This document shows positions 1 to 7,337 of a stretch of 30,938 nt of DNA, piece after piece. The position numbers were made by a program, and so were the translations under genes. The notes beneath the pieces are model-generated. The model was not told the origin of the DNA. It did not search any database and worked only from the letters and a program-made list of their open reading frames with translations. Position 1 is the stretch's first letter. Each line of letters begins with the position of its first letter. Origin of the DNA: an uncultured bacterium. GTDB taxonomy: Bacteria > Bacillota > Clostridia > Lachnospirales > Lachnospiraceae. The stretch covers positions 1 through 30,938 of the forward strand of contig CAJMON010000034.1 of the NCBI GenBank assembly GCA_905214955.1, written 5' to 3'.

Positions 1-59
1 CTATCTAATCTCAATACATTTCTAACTCCCCATATATACTGGGGAATACATATCACAAT

Positions 60-638
60 TTGCGTAAACTACAACCAGCACACGGAGGCGATGATCCGGG
101 AAAAATCGGCGCAGCAGGAACCAGGGAAAAAGAAATCAATCTGGCAATCGGGCAGAAAGTAAAAGCGTTTCTGGAAAGCTATGGATGTACCGTGACCATG
201 ACCAGAACCACGGATGCGGCCCTGTGCGATGACAGCACAGAAAACAAAAAACAGCAGGACATGAAAAACCGGTGCAGAATCATTGACGAAACCGGCGCAG
301 ACCTGACGGTGAGCATCCACCAGAACAGCTACACCGATCCCGGTGTGAAAGGCCCCCAGGTATTTTATTATGAACATTCCGAGGAGGGACGGAAAGCTGC
401 ATCCTGTATTCAGGACGCACTGAACACCATGCTGGATGTGGGCAGGCCCAGAGAAATCAAAGCAAACGACACCTACTATCTGCTGAAACGGACAAAATCC
501 GCGGTGCTGATTGTAGAATGCGGCTTTCTAAGCTGCCCGGAAGAAGAAGAAAAACTCAACCAGGAAAGCTACCAGCAGATGGTGGCGGAAGCAGTGTGCG
601 CGGGAGCCGCAGATTATCTGAACGGAAAGAAAGAATAG
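60..638 (+). CDS. N-acetylmuramoyl-L-alanine amidase (Amidase_3), 5' end degraded
   Basis: Zinc amidase of the CwlD/AmiC type that cleaves the MurNAc-L-Ala bond of peptidoglycan. All metal and catalytic positions can be seen: His8 in AHGG, Glu23, His87 in SIHQNS and Glu153 in VECGFLS. The family normally starts with a strand reading (V/I)xxDPGHGG behind a signal peptide or membrane anchor. Here the only available start is a TTG just upstream of LQPAHGG, no Shine-Dalgarno is visible, and the frame upstream is open only back to position 9. The first beta strand and any export signal are therefore missing. I read it as a 5'-truncated gene, probably not exported, although an internal start giving a short cytoplasmic protein cannot be excluded. 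It converges with the dehydrogenase gene of the sugar operon. Family call is firm; functionality is doubtful. Confidence 0.75.
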   Translation: MRKLQPAHGGDDPGKIGAAGTREKEINLAIGQKVKAFLESYGCTVTMTRTTDAALCDDSTENKKQQDMKNRCRIIDETGADLTVSIHQNSYTDPGVKGPQVFYYEHSEEGRKAASCIQDALNTMLDVGRPREIKANDTYYLLKRTKSAVLIVECGFLSCPEEEEKLNQESYQQMVAEAVCAGAADYLNGKKE

Positions 639-662
639 GAAAAATAGGAAAAAATAGAATGA

Positions 663-686
663 GCGGGCTGCAAAGAAACAGCCCGC
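663..686 (-). terminator. Hairpin ending the minus-strand sugar operon
   Basis: GCGGGCTG and CAGCCCGC form a perfect 8-bp stem with an 8-nt loop, 8 nt beyond the dehydrogenase stop codon. On the minus strand it is followed by TCATTCTATTTTTT, so the U-tract is interrupted but present. It probably ends the minus-strand operon. On the plus strand no T-run follows, so it is a poor terminator for the amidase gene. Confidence 0.7.
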
Positions 687-693
687 ACGGGGA

Positions 694-1737
694 TCAGAAT
701 CGAATCACAGATTTGATGACTTCGTCTTTATGATTCAGGCTGTAATCCACACCCTCAATGACGTCTGCGAAATCAAATACGTGGGAGATGATTTTCTTTA
801 AGGGAATTAGTCCGCTGCTGACAGCCTGGATAGCGGTTGGGTACAGATTGCGATAGCGGTAAACAGAGTAGATGGTTCCTTCCATGGCATTTAAGGTGGC
901 AATATCCAGTTCCAGAACAGGTTCCGGAGAAACGCCTACCAGAGTGATCTTTCCGGCACGCTTGATCAGCCGGGCAGTCTGCAGGGTAGAAATCCGGTTT
1001 CCTGCACATTCATAAACCAGATCCACACCGCCGCCGGGAAGGGTTTTTACAAACTCTTCAATATTTTCGTGAAGGCTGTTAAAGGTGCGGACAGTGCCCA
1101 CTTCTTTTGCTTTTTCCAGGCGTTTATCCAGAATATCTGCGGCGTAAATTTCGGTAATACCGCGGGCACGCAGAGACATGATGGTCACCAGACCGATGCA
1201 GCCACAGCCAAGAACCACGGCAGACTGGCCGATTTTGGCATTGGAAAGCTCGCAGGCGTGCATTCCAACAGCTAAAGGTTCCATCAGGGCGCCTTCCATG
1301 GTAGAAACATTGTCTGGCAGATGGAAAGTCATGCTGGCAGCATGAGTACAGTATTCAGAGAAGACGCCGTCCCGCTCGCCAGGGATGGCCATAAATTTCA
1401 CATGCTGGCAAAGGTTATAATGGCCTTTTAAACAGTCTTCACAGTGGCCGCAGGGAACGCCGGGCTCCAAGGCAACGCGGTCTCCCACAGTAAACCCTTC
1501 TACGCCAGGCCCGACTTCCACTACAACACCGCCGGGTTCATGTCCAAGAACCAGCGGGCCATCTGGCACCCAGTTGGCCAGGCGGCCGTCAGAATAAAAG
1601 TGAAGATCGGAACCGCACACTCCTACGTATTCCAGCTTGATTAAAAGTTCTCCGGGGCCGGGAATGGGGATGTCACGTTCTTCCCACTCCATTTTTAAAG
1701 GTCCGGTCATAACAGCAGCTTTCATTTTTCCTTCCAT
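694..1737 (-). CDS. Zinc-dependent medium-chain dehydrogenase (sorbitol/xylitol/threonine dehydrogenase type)
   Basis: A 347-residue MDR-superfamily enzyme that oxidises a polyol or sugar hydroxyl with NAD. The catalytic zinc site is Cys41 (GVCGSD), His66-Glu67 (GHE) and Glu153 (MEPLAVG), the pattern of sorbitol dehydrogenase-like enzymes. The structural zinc lobe is complete with Cys96, Cys99, Cys102 and Cys110. The Rossmann motif VLGCGCIG follows at about 175-182, and Asp201 after the second strand favours NAD over NADP. The start has GGGAGG 8 nt upstream; a second ATG four codons later is also possible. It is the last gene of the sugar locus, 29 nt after the glycosidase, so it probably oxidises a product of the imported sugar. 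Several substrates are possible (polyol, 3-keto sugar, threonine), and the exact one cannot be read from sequence. Confidence 0.9.
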   Translation of the reverse strand: MEGKMKAAVMTGPLKMEWEERDIPIPGPGELLIKLEYVGVCGSDLHFYSDGRLANWVPDGPLVLGHEPGGVVVEVGPGVEGFTVGDRVALEPGVPCGHCEDCLKGHYNLCQHVKFMAIPGERDGVFSEYCTHAASMTFHLPDNVSTMEGALMEPLAVGMHACELSNAKIGQSAVVLGCGCIGLVTIMSLRARGITEIYAADILDKRLEKAKEVGTVRTFNSLHENIEEFVKTLPGGGVDLVYECAGNRISTLQTARLIKRAGKITLVGVSPEPVLELDIATLNAMEGTIYSVYRYRNLYPTAIQAVSSGLIPLKKIISHVFDFADVIEGVDYSLNHKDEVIKSVIRF

Positions 1738-1766
1738 AATAAATACCTCCCACGTAGAAATAGATC

Positions 1767-3017
1767 TTACCTTTCCCCCAGCTCTTTTACCATATTCAAT
1801 GCCAGTATGTTCCAGTTGATGAAACCTCCGTTCATAATGGGGTGGCCGTCAAAGGGATCATAATATTCATGAAGGCAGCCGGTTTTTTCCAGGTCTTTCT
1901 CCAGCAGCTTTAAGGTGTTGCGGCACATTTCTTTGGCTTCTTCCCGGTATCCGTAGTCCAGGAATCCCTTAAACACAATATAGTTTGCCACCAGCCAGAT
2001 GGGGCCAAGCCAGTTTGAGGGGTTGTTGGTAACAGAAAGGTCAAACATTTTTTCATCTTTGGCAAGGGTGGTGATGCCAAAAGGACTGTGGAAGGTAGTA
2101 TCGTCTTTCCAGTGATTTACCAGGCTTGCAGCCTGTTCCTTTGTGGCAAAGCCCGCCCACAGGGGGATAAAGCCGGACCAGACGCGGATTTTAATCGGAA
2201 GGGTTTTCCAGAACACGCCTAATCCCTCATGGAACCAGTCGAATTTCCGGGTTTTGATGTCCACGTCCACAGAATAGAAAAACTGATCCCGCTTATCCCA
2301 GCATTCTGCCTGAATGGCAGAAACCAGATCCTCCGCCTTTTTGCGGTAGAAGGAAGCCCGTTCTGTCTGGTCAAACTGAATAAGAATCTGAGCCATACAG
2401 CCCAGTTCATGAACCATAAAACTGTTGAGAAAAATGTTGGCAGTGGAAAACTTGGGACGGCCAAAAGAAGCAGGATCGTTGTCCATACCGATCATAATGT
2501 CATCACACCAGACATAAAGACCGCAGTTCTCAAAGTAATAATTTTTCTTGTAGCATTCAAAATATTTCTCAAGCTTTTCAAGGTCATTTTCCACCCAGGA
2601 ATAATCCCCGGTATAATCAGAAATCAGGCAGATCTGGCTGCACAGGAAAGGCTTGTGCATGTTCATGAGCACGCCTTCCTTGTGCTTCATGTTCAGATAA
2701 GGCTCCGGCCAGTCCTTCACTTCGATCATCATAGGAATGTAGCCGTCGGGAAGCTGATGGTCCAGAAAATTCTGGACATTTCCTCTGGCGTGGACGAGAA
2801 TCTTTTCCTGAAGGGCAGGCTCAAAAGAATCCATCATGCCAAGAAGGCCGTATACCGACCAGTAGGTGTCCCAGTCCCAGACATTGCCGTCGTAGACAGA
2901 ACCGGGATCAATAAAGGGATAGTGGATAAAGCTGCGGGGCTCTTTTAAAAGAGCATTGACATTGGAGCGGATGTGATTCTTTAAATTTTCCGCATAAGAA
3001 GCATAGGGCTGTTCCAT
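1767..3017 (-). CDS. GH63-like (alpha/alpha)6 glycoside hydrolase, cytoplasmic
   Basis: A 416-residue glycosidase related to clan GH-G (GH63/GH37: YgjK, mannosylglycerate hydrolase, trehalase). The N-terminal WDWDTYW motif at about 47-53 matches the substrate-pocket W-D-x-F/Y block of these barrels. IGMDNDP places Asp179 as the likely acid, equivalent to the GMDNSPR-type motif, and LHEYYDP places Glu384 as the likely base. HSPFG (310-314) and PSNWLGPIWL (333-342) are typical of GH63. No signal peptide, so it acts after import. It is roughly half the length of eukaryotic GH63 enzymes but close to the short bacterial mannosylglycerate-hydrolase group. It lies 7 nt after the permease gene. An inverting exo-glycosidase acting on the imported oligosaccharide is likely; the linkage is unknown. 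Confidence 0.8.
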   Translation of the reverse strand: MEQPYASYAENLKNHIRSNVNALLKEPRSFIHYPFIDPGSVYDGNVWDWDTYWSVYGLLGMMDSFEPALQEKILVHARGNVQNFLDHQLPDGYIPMMIEVKDWPEPYLNMKHKEGVLMNMHKPFLCSQICLISDYTGDYSWVENDLEKLEKYFECYKKNYYFENCGLYVWCDDIMIGMDNDPASFGRPKFSTANIFLNSFMVHELGCMAQILIQFDQTERASFYRKKAEDLVSAIQAECWDKRDQFFYSVDVDIKTRKFDWFHEGLGVFWKTLPIKIRVWSGFIPLWAGFATKEQAASLVNHWKDDTTFHSPFGITTLAKDEKMFDLSVTNNPSNWLGPIWLVANYIVFKGFLDYGYREEAKEMCRNTLKLLEKDLEKTGCLHEYYDPFDGHPIMNGGFINWNILALNMVKELGER

Positions 3018-3024
3018 AGTAGAT

Positions 3025-3867
3025 TCATCCTTTCACGGCACCGGAGGTCATGCCTTCAATTACCTTTTTATTTAAGAACAGATACATGATCAGCATTGGA
3101 ACCACGCAGATGGAAACAGAAGCGAAAATTGCGCCCCAGTCTTTCGTCCCGAATTCATCTTCAAAGAAGAGAAGACCCGTCTGGATGGTTTTCAATTTGG
3201 TGCTGCTGATAAATGTCATAGAGTAGAGCAGGTCGTTCCATTTAAAGAAAAACTGGATAACCAGAACCGTAATAATGGCGTTTTTGGTCAACGGCAGAAC
3301 AATGCGCAGAAGCATAGAGTAAATTCCACATCCATCAATGACAGAAGCTTCCAGAATCTCATCCGGCAGAGCTTTCATATAGCTTTGAAGCAGGTAGATG
3401 GAGAAAGAAATGCCGGAAGCCGTATAAACCAGAATCAGGCAGGTACGGGTATTGATCAGCTGCATTTTCTGGAAAATCTGAAACAGCGGGATCAGAGACG
3501 TTGCTACCGGAATCATGATACCGAATGCAAAATATTTGTCAAAGAAAGTCCGGCCTTTCCAGCGCATTTTCGTTAAAGCAAAAGAGCTGGTAAGAGTCAG
3601 GATAATGATGAGAAACAGAGAAACTACGGTACAGATCAGACTGTTTTTAAAAAACAGGGCCATTTTACCGCGGGTCCAGGCTTCCACATAGTTTTTCAGG
3701 TAGAATCCTGCATTTAATGCATAGGCGGGTTTGGTAACAAATTCGCCGGGAGCCTTGAAAGAGGCAGTGATCATCCAGAACAGGGGATATACGTCAATAA
3801 ACACAATGAGGAGGATCACAAGGCGTATCAGGGCAGATTTTATTTTCTTTTTTGCTTTATAACTCAT
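3025..3867 (-). CDS. CUT1 sugar ABC transporter permease, MalG type
   Basis: Inner-membrane permease of an oligosaccharide importer, about 280 residues and six predicted membrane segments, the first at residues 11-30. The EAA loop that contacts the ATPase is clear: EASVIDGCGIYSMLLRIVLP. I chose the second ATG because AGGAGG sits 7 nt before it, whereas an ATG two codons earlier directly abuts the ribosome-binding site. The Shine-Dalgarno overlaps the stop region of the upstream malF-type gene, so the two are translated as a unit. No ATPase gene is in the cluster; as in many Firmicutes, a shared MsmK/MalK-type ATPase elsewhere is probably used (inference). Confidence 0.93.
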   Translation of the reverse strand: MSYKAKKKIKSALIRLVILLIVFIDVYPLFWMITASFKAPGEFVTKPAYALNAGFYLKNYVEAWTRGKMALFFKNSLICTVVSLFLIIILTLTSSFALTKMRWKGRTFFDKYFAFGIMIPVATSLIPLFQIFQKMQLINTRTCLILVYTASGISFSIYLLQSYMKALPDEILEASVIDGCGIYSMLLRIVLPLTKNAIITVLVIQFFFKWNDLLYSMTFISSTKLKTIQTGLLFFEDEFGTKDWGAIFASVSICVVPMLIMYLFLNKKVIEGMTSGAVKG

Positions 3868-3878
3868 GATCATCCCTC

Positions 3879-4760
3879 CTAATCCACAGGTTTTTCAAAC
3901 TTCCGGATGATAGCGGAGCCAACGACACAGATCAGGAAAATGATCAGGGCGATGACGCTTCCGTAGCCAGTCTTACTGTAGGTAAATGCCGTATCGTACA
4001 TATACATGGAAAGCGATTTGGTGGCAGCACCAGGACCGCCTCCGGTGAGTGCGGTAGAAGATTCAAACATTTTTACCGTTCCAGTAAAGCTGAAAATAAG
4101 GCAGGTGATGATCATGGGGCGCAGAAGCGGGGCGAGGACATGGCGGAAAAGCGGAAAAGCCTGGCAGCCGTCAATCCTTGCAGCTTCAATGATATCTTCC
4201 GGAATATCCAGAAGAGCTCCGTAAAAAATGATAGCATAAAAGCCTACGGCCGTCCAGATATCCATAGCAGATAAAGAGCCAAGTGCGGTGGAAGCCTGCC
4301 CGATCCAGGGCTGAACCAGAGCCTTTAAGCCTACGGCATCCAGGAGGCTGTTTAACAGTCCGTAATGAGGCTGAATCTCATAAATTTTGGCAAAAAGCTG
4401 GGCCACTGCAACGGTGGGGAGAACAACCGGGAAGAAAACGATGGTGCGCACCAGGCTGGCAAAGTGGGTAAGCCAGAATTTAAACATCAGCGCCATGCAC
4501 AGACCGAGCGTTACCTGGCCGGTTGTAACGATGAGAATGTACTTCACATTGACGATCAATGCTTTGGTAAAATTTTTATCTTTCAGGATTCGGAGATAGT
4601 TGTCGAATCCGCAGAATTCCCATTTAATGCCGGGCATACCGCTGTAGAAAGTATAGTAGACGGACCAGAGCACCGGCAGAATTACAAAAATACTGTAGAG
4701 AATGGCAGTGGGTGCGATAAACCAGAAGACTGCCTTTTTGTTTCCCAGAACTTTATTCAT
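3879..4760 (-). CDS. CUT1 sugar ABC transporter permease, MalF type
   Basis: A 293-residue membrane permease that pairs with the MalG-type protein next to it. It has a hydrophobic N-terminal segment at about 11-32, five further membrane spans, and the EAA motif EAARIDGCQAFPLFRHVLAP near residues 196-215. The start is preceded by GGAAAGGGTGG. It lies between the binding-protein gene (80-nt gap containing a strong hairpin) and malG, the usual order for CUT1 systems. Substrate specificity cannot be read from this subunit. Confidence 0.93.
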   Translation of the reverse strand: MNKVLGNKKAVFWFIAPTAILYSIFVILPVLWSVYYTFYSGMPGIKWEFCGFDNYLRILKDKNFTKALIVNVKYILIVTTGQVTLGLCMALMFKFWLTHFASLVRTIVFFPVVLPTVAVAQLFAKIYEIQPHYGLLNSLLDAVGLKALVQPWIGQASTALGSLSAMDIWTAVGFYAIIFYGALLDIPEDIIEAARIDGCQAFPLFRHVLAPLLRPMIITCLIFSFTGTVKMFESSTALTGGGPGAATKSLSMYMYDTAFTYSKTGYGSVIALIIFLICVVGSAIIRKFEKPVD

Positions 4761-4797
4761 AAAGCCACCCTTTCCATAAAAGTCAGATGATACAAAA

Positions 4798-4826
4798 CGT
4801 GCCCGCTCTTAAAAAGTGCGGGCACG
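4798..4826 (-). terminator. Intercistronic hairpin between binding-protein and permease genes
   Basis: CGTGCCCGC and GCGGGCACG form a perfect 9-bp GC-rich stem with an 11-nt loop, followed on the minus strand by GTTTTGT. Placed directly after the binding-protein gene, it is either a partial terminator or a 3'-end stabiliser. Both would give more binding protein than permease, a known pattern in maltose-type operons. Confidence 0.75.
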
Positions 4827-4839
4827 CGGGATGTTTGGA

Positions 4840-6129
4840 TTAGTGAGCTGCGTCCCAGATATCCTGAAGGGACTGAGTATAATCTTCCGGGGTCATATCG
4901 CCGTTCATCAGAGACTGTACATTTTCCTGGGCGATCTGAGAAAGTTCACTGTCCATAGCGGCCTCGAACCATGCGCTGGTACCGGTTACTTTGTTCAGTT
5001 CGTCAGAAACCAGCTGAGTATATCCGCTGATATCAGAAGGCATTTCGGAGATGGTGTATCCACGGAAAGAACCCTGGGTATCCATTGCATAATCACCGGC
5101 GTTGGAAACGAAATATTTCAGCCAGCCATCGGTGGTTTCATCATATTTGCTGCTGCTTAAAGCAAGGATGGTGCCGCAGTTCATGGAATATTCGGTAACG
5201 GTGCCCGGGCCTCCGCTTACTTCCGGAACATTGAAGAAGCCGATGCCGTCCGGTCCTGCTGCATTTGCATCTGAGTTGAGCTGTCCAACATACCAGCTTC
5301 CGTTGTAGATGATAGCAGCTTCGCCGTTCATAACCATATTTGCAGCCGTATTCTGGTCAACAGTGGTAGGTCCAACACCAAAGTATCCTTTGTCTACCAT
5401 ATCCTGAAGCATGGCAGCGGCTTCTACCAGAGCCGGGTCTGTATACTGTTTTTCACCTGCATAGGCCTGATCCATAAAGTCGGTGCCGCCTTTTCTCATG
5501 ACGTAAGCGTTGAGAAGACGGGTAGCGGGCCACAGATCAGCACCGCCGACTGCGAAAGGCTGAATGCCGGCATCCAGAAGTTTCTGGGCATCTTCTAACA
5601 TCTCATCCCAGGTTGTTGGCGGATTTTCAATGCCTGCCTGTTCAAAGAGTGCTTTGTTGTACCAGAAACCTTCAATGTTCTGTCCAAGAGGCAGATCATA
5701 AAGAGAATCGGTATTGGTCAGTCTGGTCAGGAAATCTGCCGCACCGGAATCAATCTGATCAGCCACTCCAAGAGCGTCCAGTTTTTCACCTACGTTTACC
5801 ACAAGACCTGCATCCATCAGATCGATCAGCGGAGTGCCTGCATCATAGGCGAAGACATCCGGAAGGTCGTTAGAAGCTGCCAGAGTGGCGACTTTCTGTT
5901 TCAGGTTATCAGAAGAAACAACTTCAATTTCATAATTGAAATCCGGATTTTCCTGTTTATAATTTTCGGTCACGTTCTTTAAAATAGATCCACTGTCATT
6001 GTCATCTTCAGCCCACATGGAAAGAATCTTGAAAGTACGGGCTTCTTCAGCGGAAACACAAAGGCTTCCGGTCATGAGTCCCATGGTCATGGTTCCTGCA
6101 AGTAAAGCTGCCATTGCTTTTCTTTTCAT
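4840..6129 (-). CDS. Extracellular sugar-binding protein of the ABC importer (SBP_bac_1)
   Basis: A 429-residue solute-binding protein. It begins with a signal peptide (basic MKRK, hydrophobic core to about residue 22) and then the family 1 sugar-binding fold, with typical blocks ADLWPATRLLNAYV, MVMNGEAAIIYNGSWYVGQL and the C-terminal MNGDMTPEDYTQSLQDIWD. A cysteine is present (GSLCVSAEE), but the residues before it do not make a canonical lipobox. Cleavage after VSA by signal peptidase I is as likely as lipidation, unusual for a Gram-positive binding protein. It is the first gene after the regulators. The upstream gap has an extended -10 (TGTTATGAT) with a weak -35, consistent with activation by the adjacent AraC-type regulator. 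Confidence 0.93.
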   Translation of the reverse strand: MKRKAMAALLAGTMTMGLMTGSLCVSAEEARTFKILSMWAEDDNDSGSILKNVTENYKQENPDFNYEIEVVSSDNLKQKVATLAASNDLPDVFAYDAGTPLIDLMDAGLVVNVGEKLDALGVADQIDSGAADFLTRLTNTDSLYDLPLGQNIEGFWYNKALFEQAGIENPPTTWDEMLEDAQKLLDAGIQPFAVGGADLWPATRLLNAYVMRKGGTDFMDQAYAGEKQYTDPALVEAAAMLQDMVDKGYFGVGPTTVDQNTAANMVMNGEAAIIYNGSWYVGQLNSDANAAGPDGIGFFNVPEVSGGPGTVTEYSMNCGTILALSSSKYDETTDGWLKYFVSNAGDYAMDTQGSFRGYTISEMPSDISGYTQLVSDELNKVTGTSAWFEAAMDSELSQIAQENVQSLMNGDMTPEDYTQSLQDIWDAAH

Positions 6130-6278
6130 AATACAATTACCCCCATTTTCGAAAGTTCTGTTTCCTGCGCGCTGAAACGTTCTTTGTTGATGATGCTATC
6201 ATAACATGGAAAATAAAGGGAGAAAAGTGGTAAAAATTTCAATGGATGTTTAAATTTTCAAAAATATGGTTGTAAAAA

Positions 6279-7337
6279 TTATATAGAAGAACGGAAAGAA
6301 TCACGGTATTCTGTGGGTGTTTTGTGTACCAGCTTTTTGAAAACCTGACTGAAATAGTGATAATCATTGTAGCCGACCTGTTCTCCGGCTTCAGCGGCTT
6401 TGGCTCCCTGCTTTAAGAGTTCCATGGCATGTTCAATGCGGATTTTGGTCAGATACTTGACGTAGCTCATACCGGCCTGTTCCTTGAAAAATGTGCTGAC
6501 TGCGGCAGGACTCATATCGACTAGGGAAGAAAGATCTGCAAGACCGATGTCCTGGGTATAATGGGAACCGATGTAATCCAGAAGAGTCTGAATATCCCGG
6601 TTTCTGGCAGGGGAAAGTTCCTTGGGAGTCAGAGGAATACAGGCTTCCCGGATGGCTTCCAGAGTATACAGGCGGACTTCTTCAAAACTGCGGAGCTGCC
6701 GGATCTCCTGATAGGCCTGGAAAGTATGGGCAGGAAGGGCAGAGGGAAAGCGTTCCTGAACAGCTTCCAGAGTCATGTAGATGATTTTTCCACAGTGGTC
6801 TTTCAGAGAATCCAGAGACTGTTCCGAATCGGAAAGTCTGGGCAGGGCTGACTCCGCAAAGGCAAGAATGGCTTCTGGAGATTCCTTTTCCAGAAGTGCG
6901 GCAAATTCTTCAAAAATCCGGCTGGAGATCTGCCTGCTTTTTTCACTGGAAAGCCCGGAGGCATCCGCAAGAAAGGCAGAGGCACGTTCCAGCGCGGAAA
7001 ACAGTTTTTCCTGGTTTAAAGGTTTGTCAATATAGTCCATGACCTGCAGCTTTAAGGCACGCTGGGCATAGGAAAATTCCTGCCATCCGCTGATAACAAT
7101 AAAAGCAGTGCCGGGGAATTCCGTGCGGACCTGTTCAATCAGGGAAAGGCCGTCCATACCGGGAATGCGGATGTCCGTAATCACAATATCCGGTTTTTTC
7201 TGGCGGATCACAGCCAGTCCCTGGATGCCGTTCCCGGCACTTCCAACTACCTGATAATTTCCGTGAGAACGGCCGATCATCGTGCGTACCCATTCGACCA
7301 CGATCCGTTCATCATCAATGACTACAAGGTTTGGCAT
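6279..7337 (-). CDS. AraC-type response regulator (YesN family)
   Basis: A 352-residue two-component regulator. The receiver domain (about 1-120) has acidic Asp8-Asp9, phospho-acceptor Asp55 in VITDIRIPGMDG and the conserved Lys in YIDKPL. A linker of roughly 120 residues leads to a C-terminal AraC/XylS double helix-turn-helix (about 252-350) with the signature FSQVFKKLVHKTPTEYR. The Shine-Dalgarno AAAGGAG is inside the kinase coding sequence and the genes overlap by 23 nt, so they are translationally coupled. The likely target is the transporter promoter in the 149-nt gap that follows (inference from context). Confidence 0.95.
   Translation of the reverse strand: MPNLVVIDDERIVVEWVRTMIGRSHGNYQVVGSAGNGIQGLAVIRQKKPDIVITDIRIPGMDGLSLIEQVRTEFPGTAFIVISGWQEFSYAQRALKLQVMDYIDKPLNQEKLFSALERASAFLADASGLSSEKSRQISSRIFEEFAALLEKESPEAILAFAESALPRLSDSEQSLDSLKDHCGKIIYMTLEAVQERFPSALPAHTFQAYQEIRQLRSFEEVRLYTLEAIREACIPLTPKELSPARNRDIQTLLDYIGSHYTQDIGLADLSSLVDMSPAAVSTFFKEQAGMSYVKYLTKIRIEHAMELLKQGAKAAEAGEQVGYNDYHYFSQVFKKLVHKTPTEYRDSFRSSI

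Noticed and set aside
2229..2948. 239-codon open frame antisense to the glycosidase gene
   Set aside because: Lies wholly opposite a well-supported gene, has no ribosome-binding site and no recognisable domain; a shadow of codon bias.
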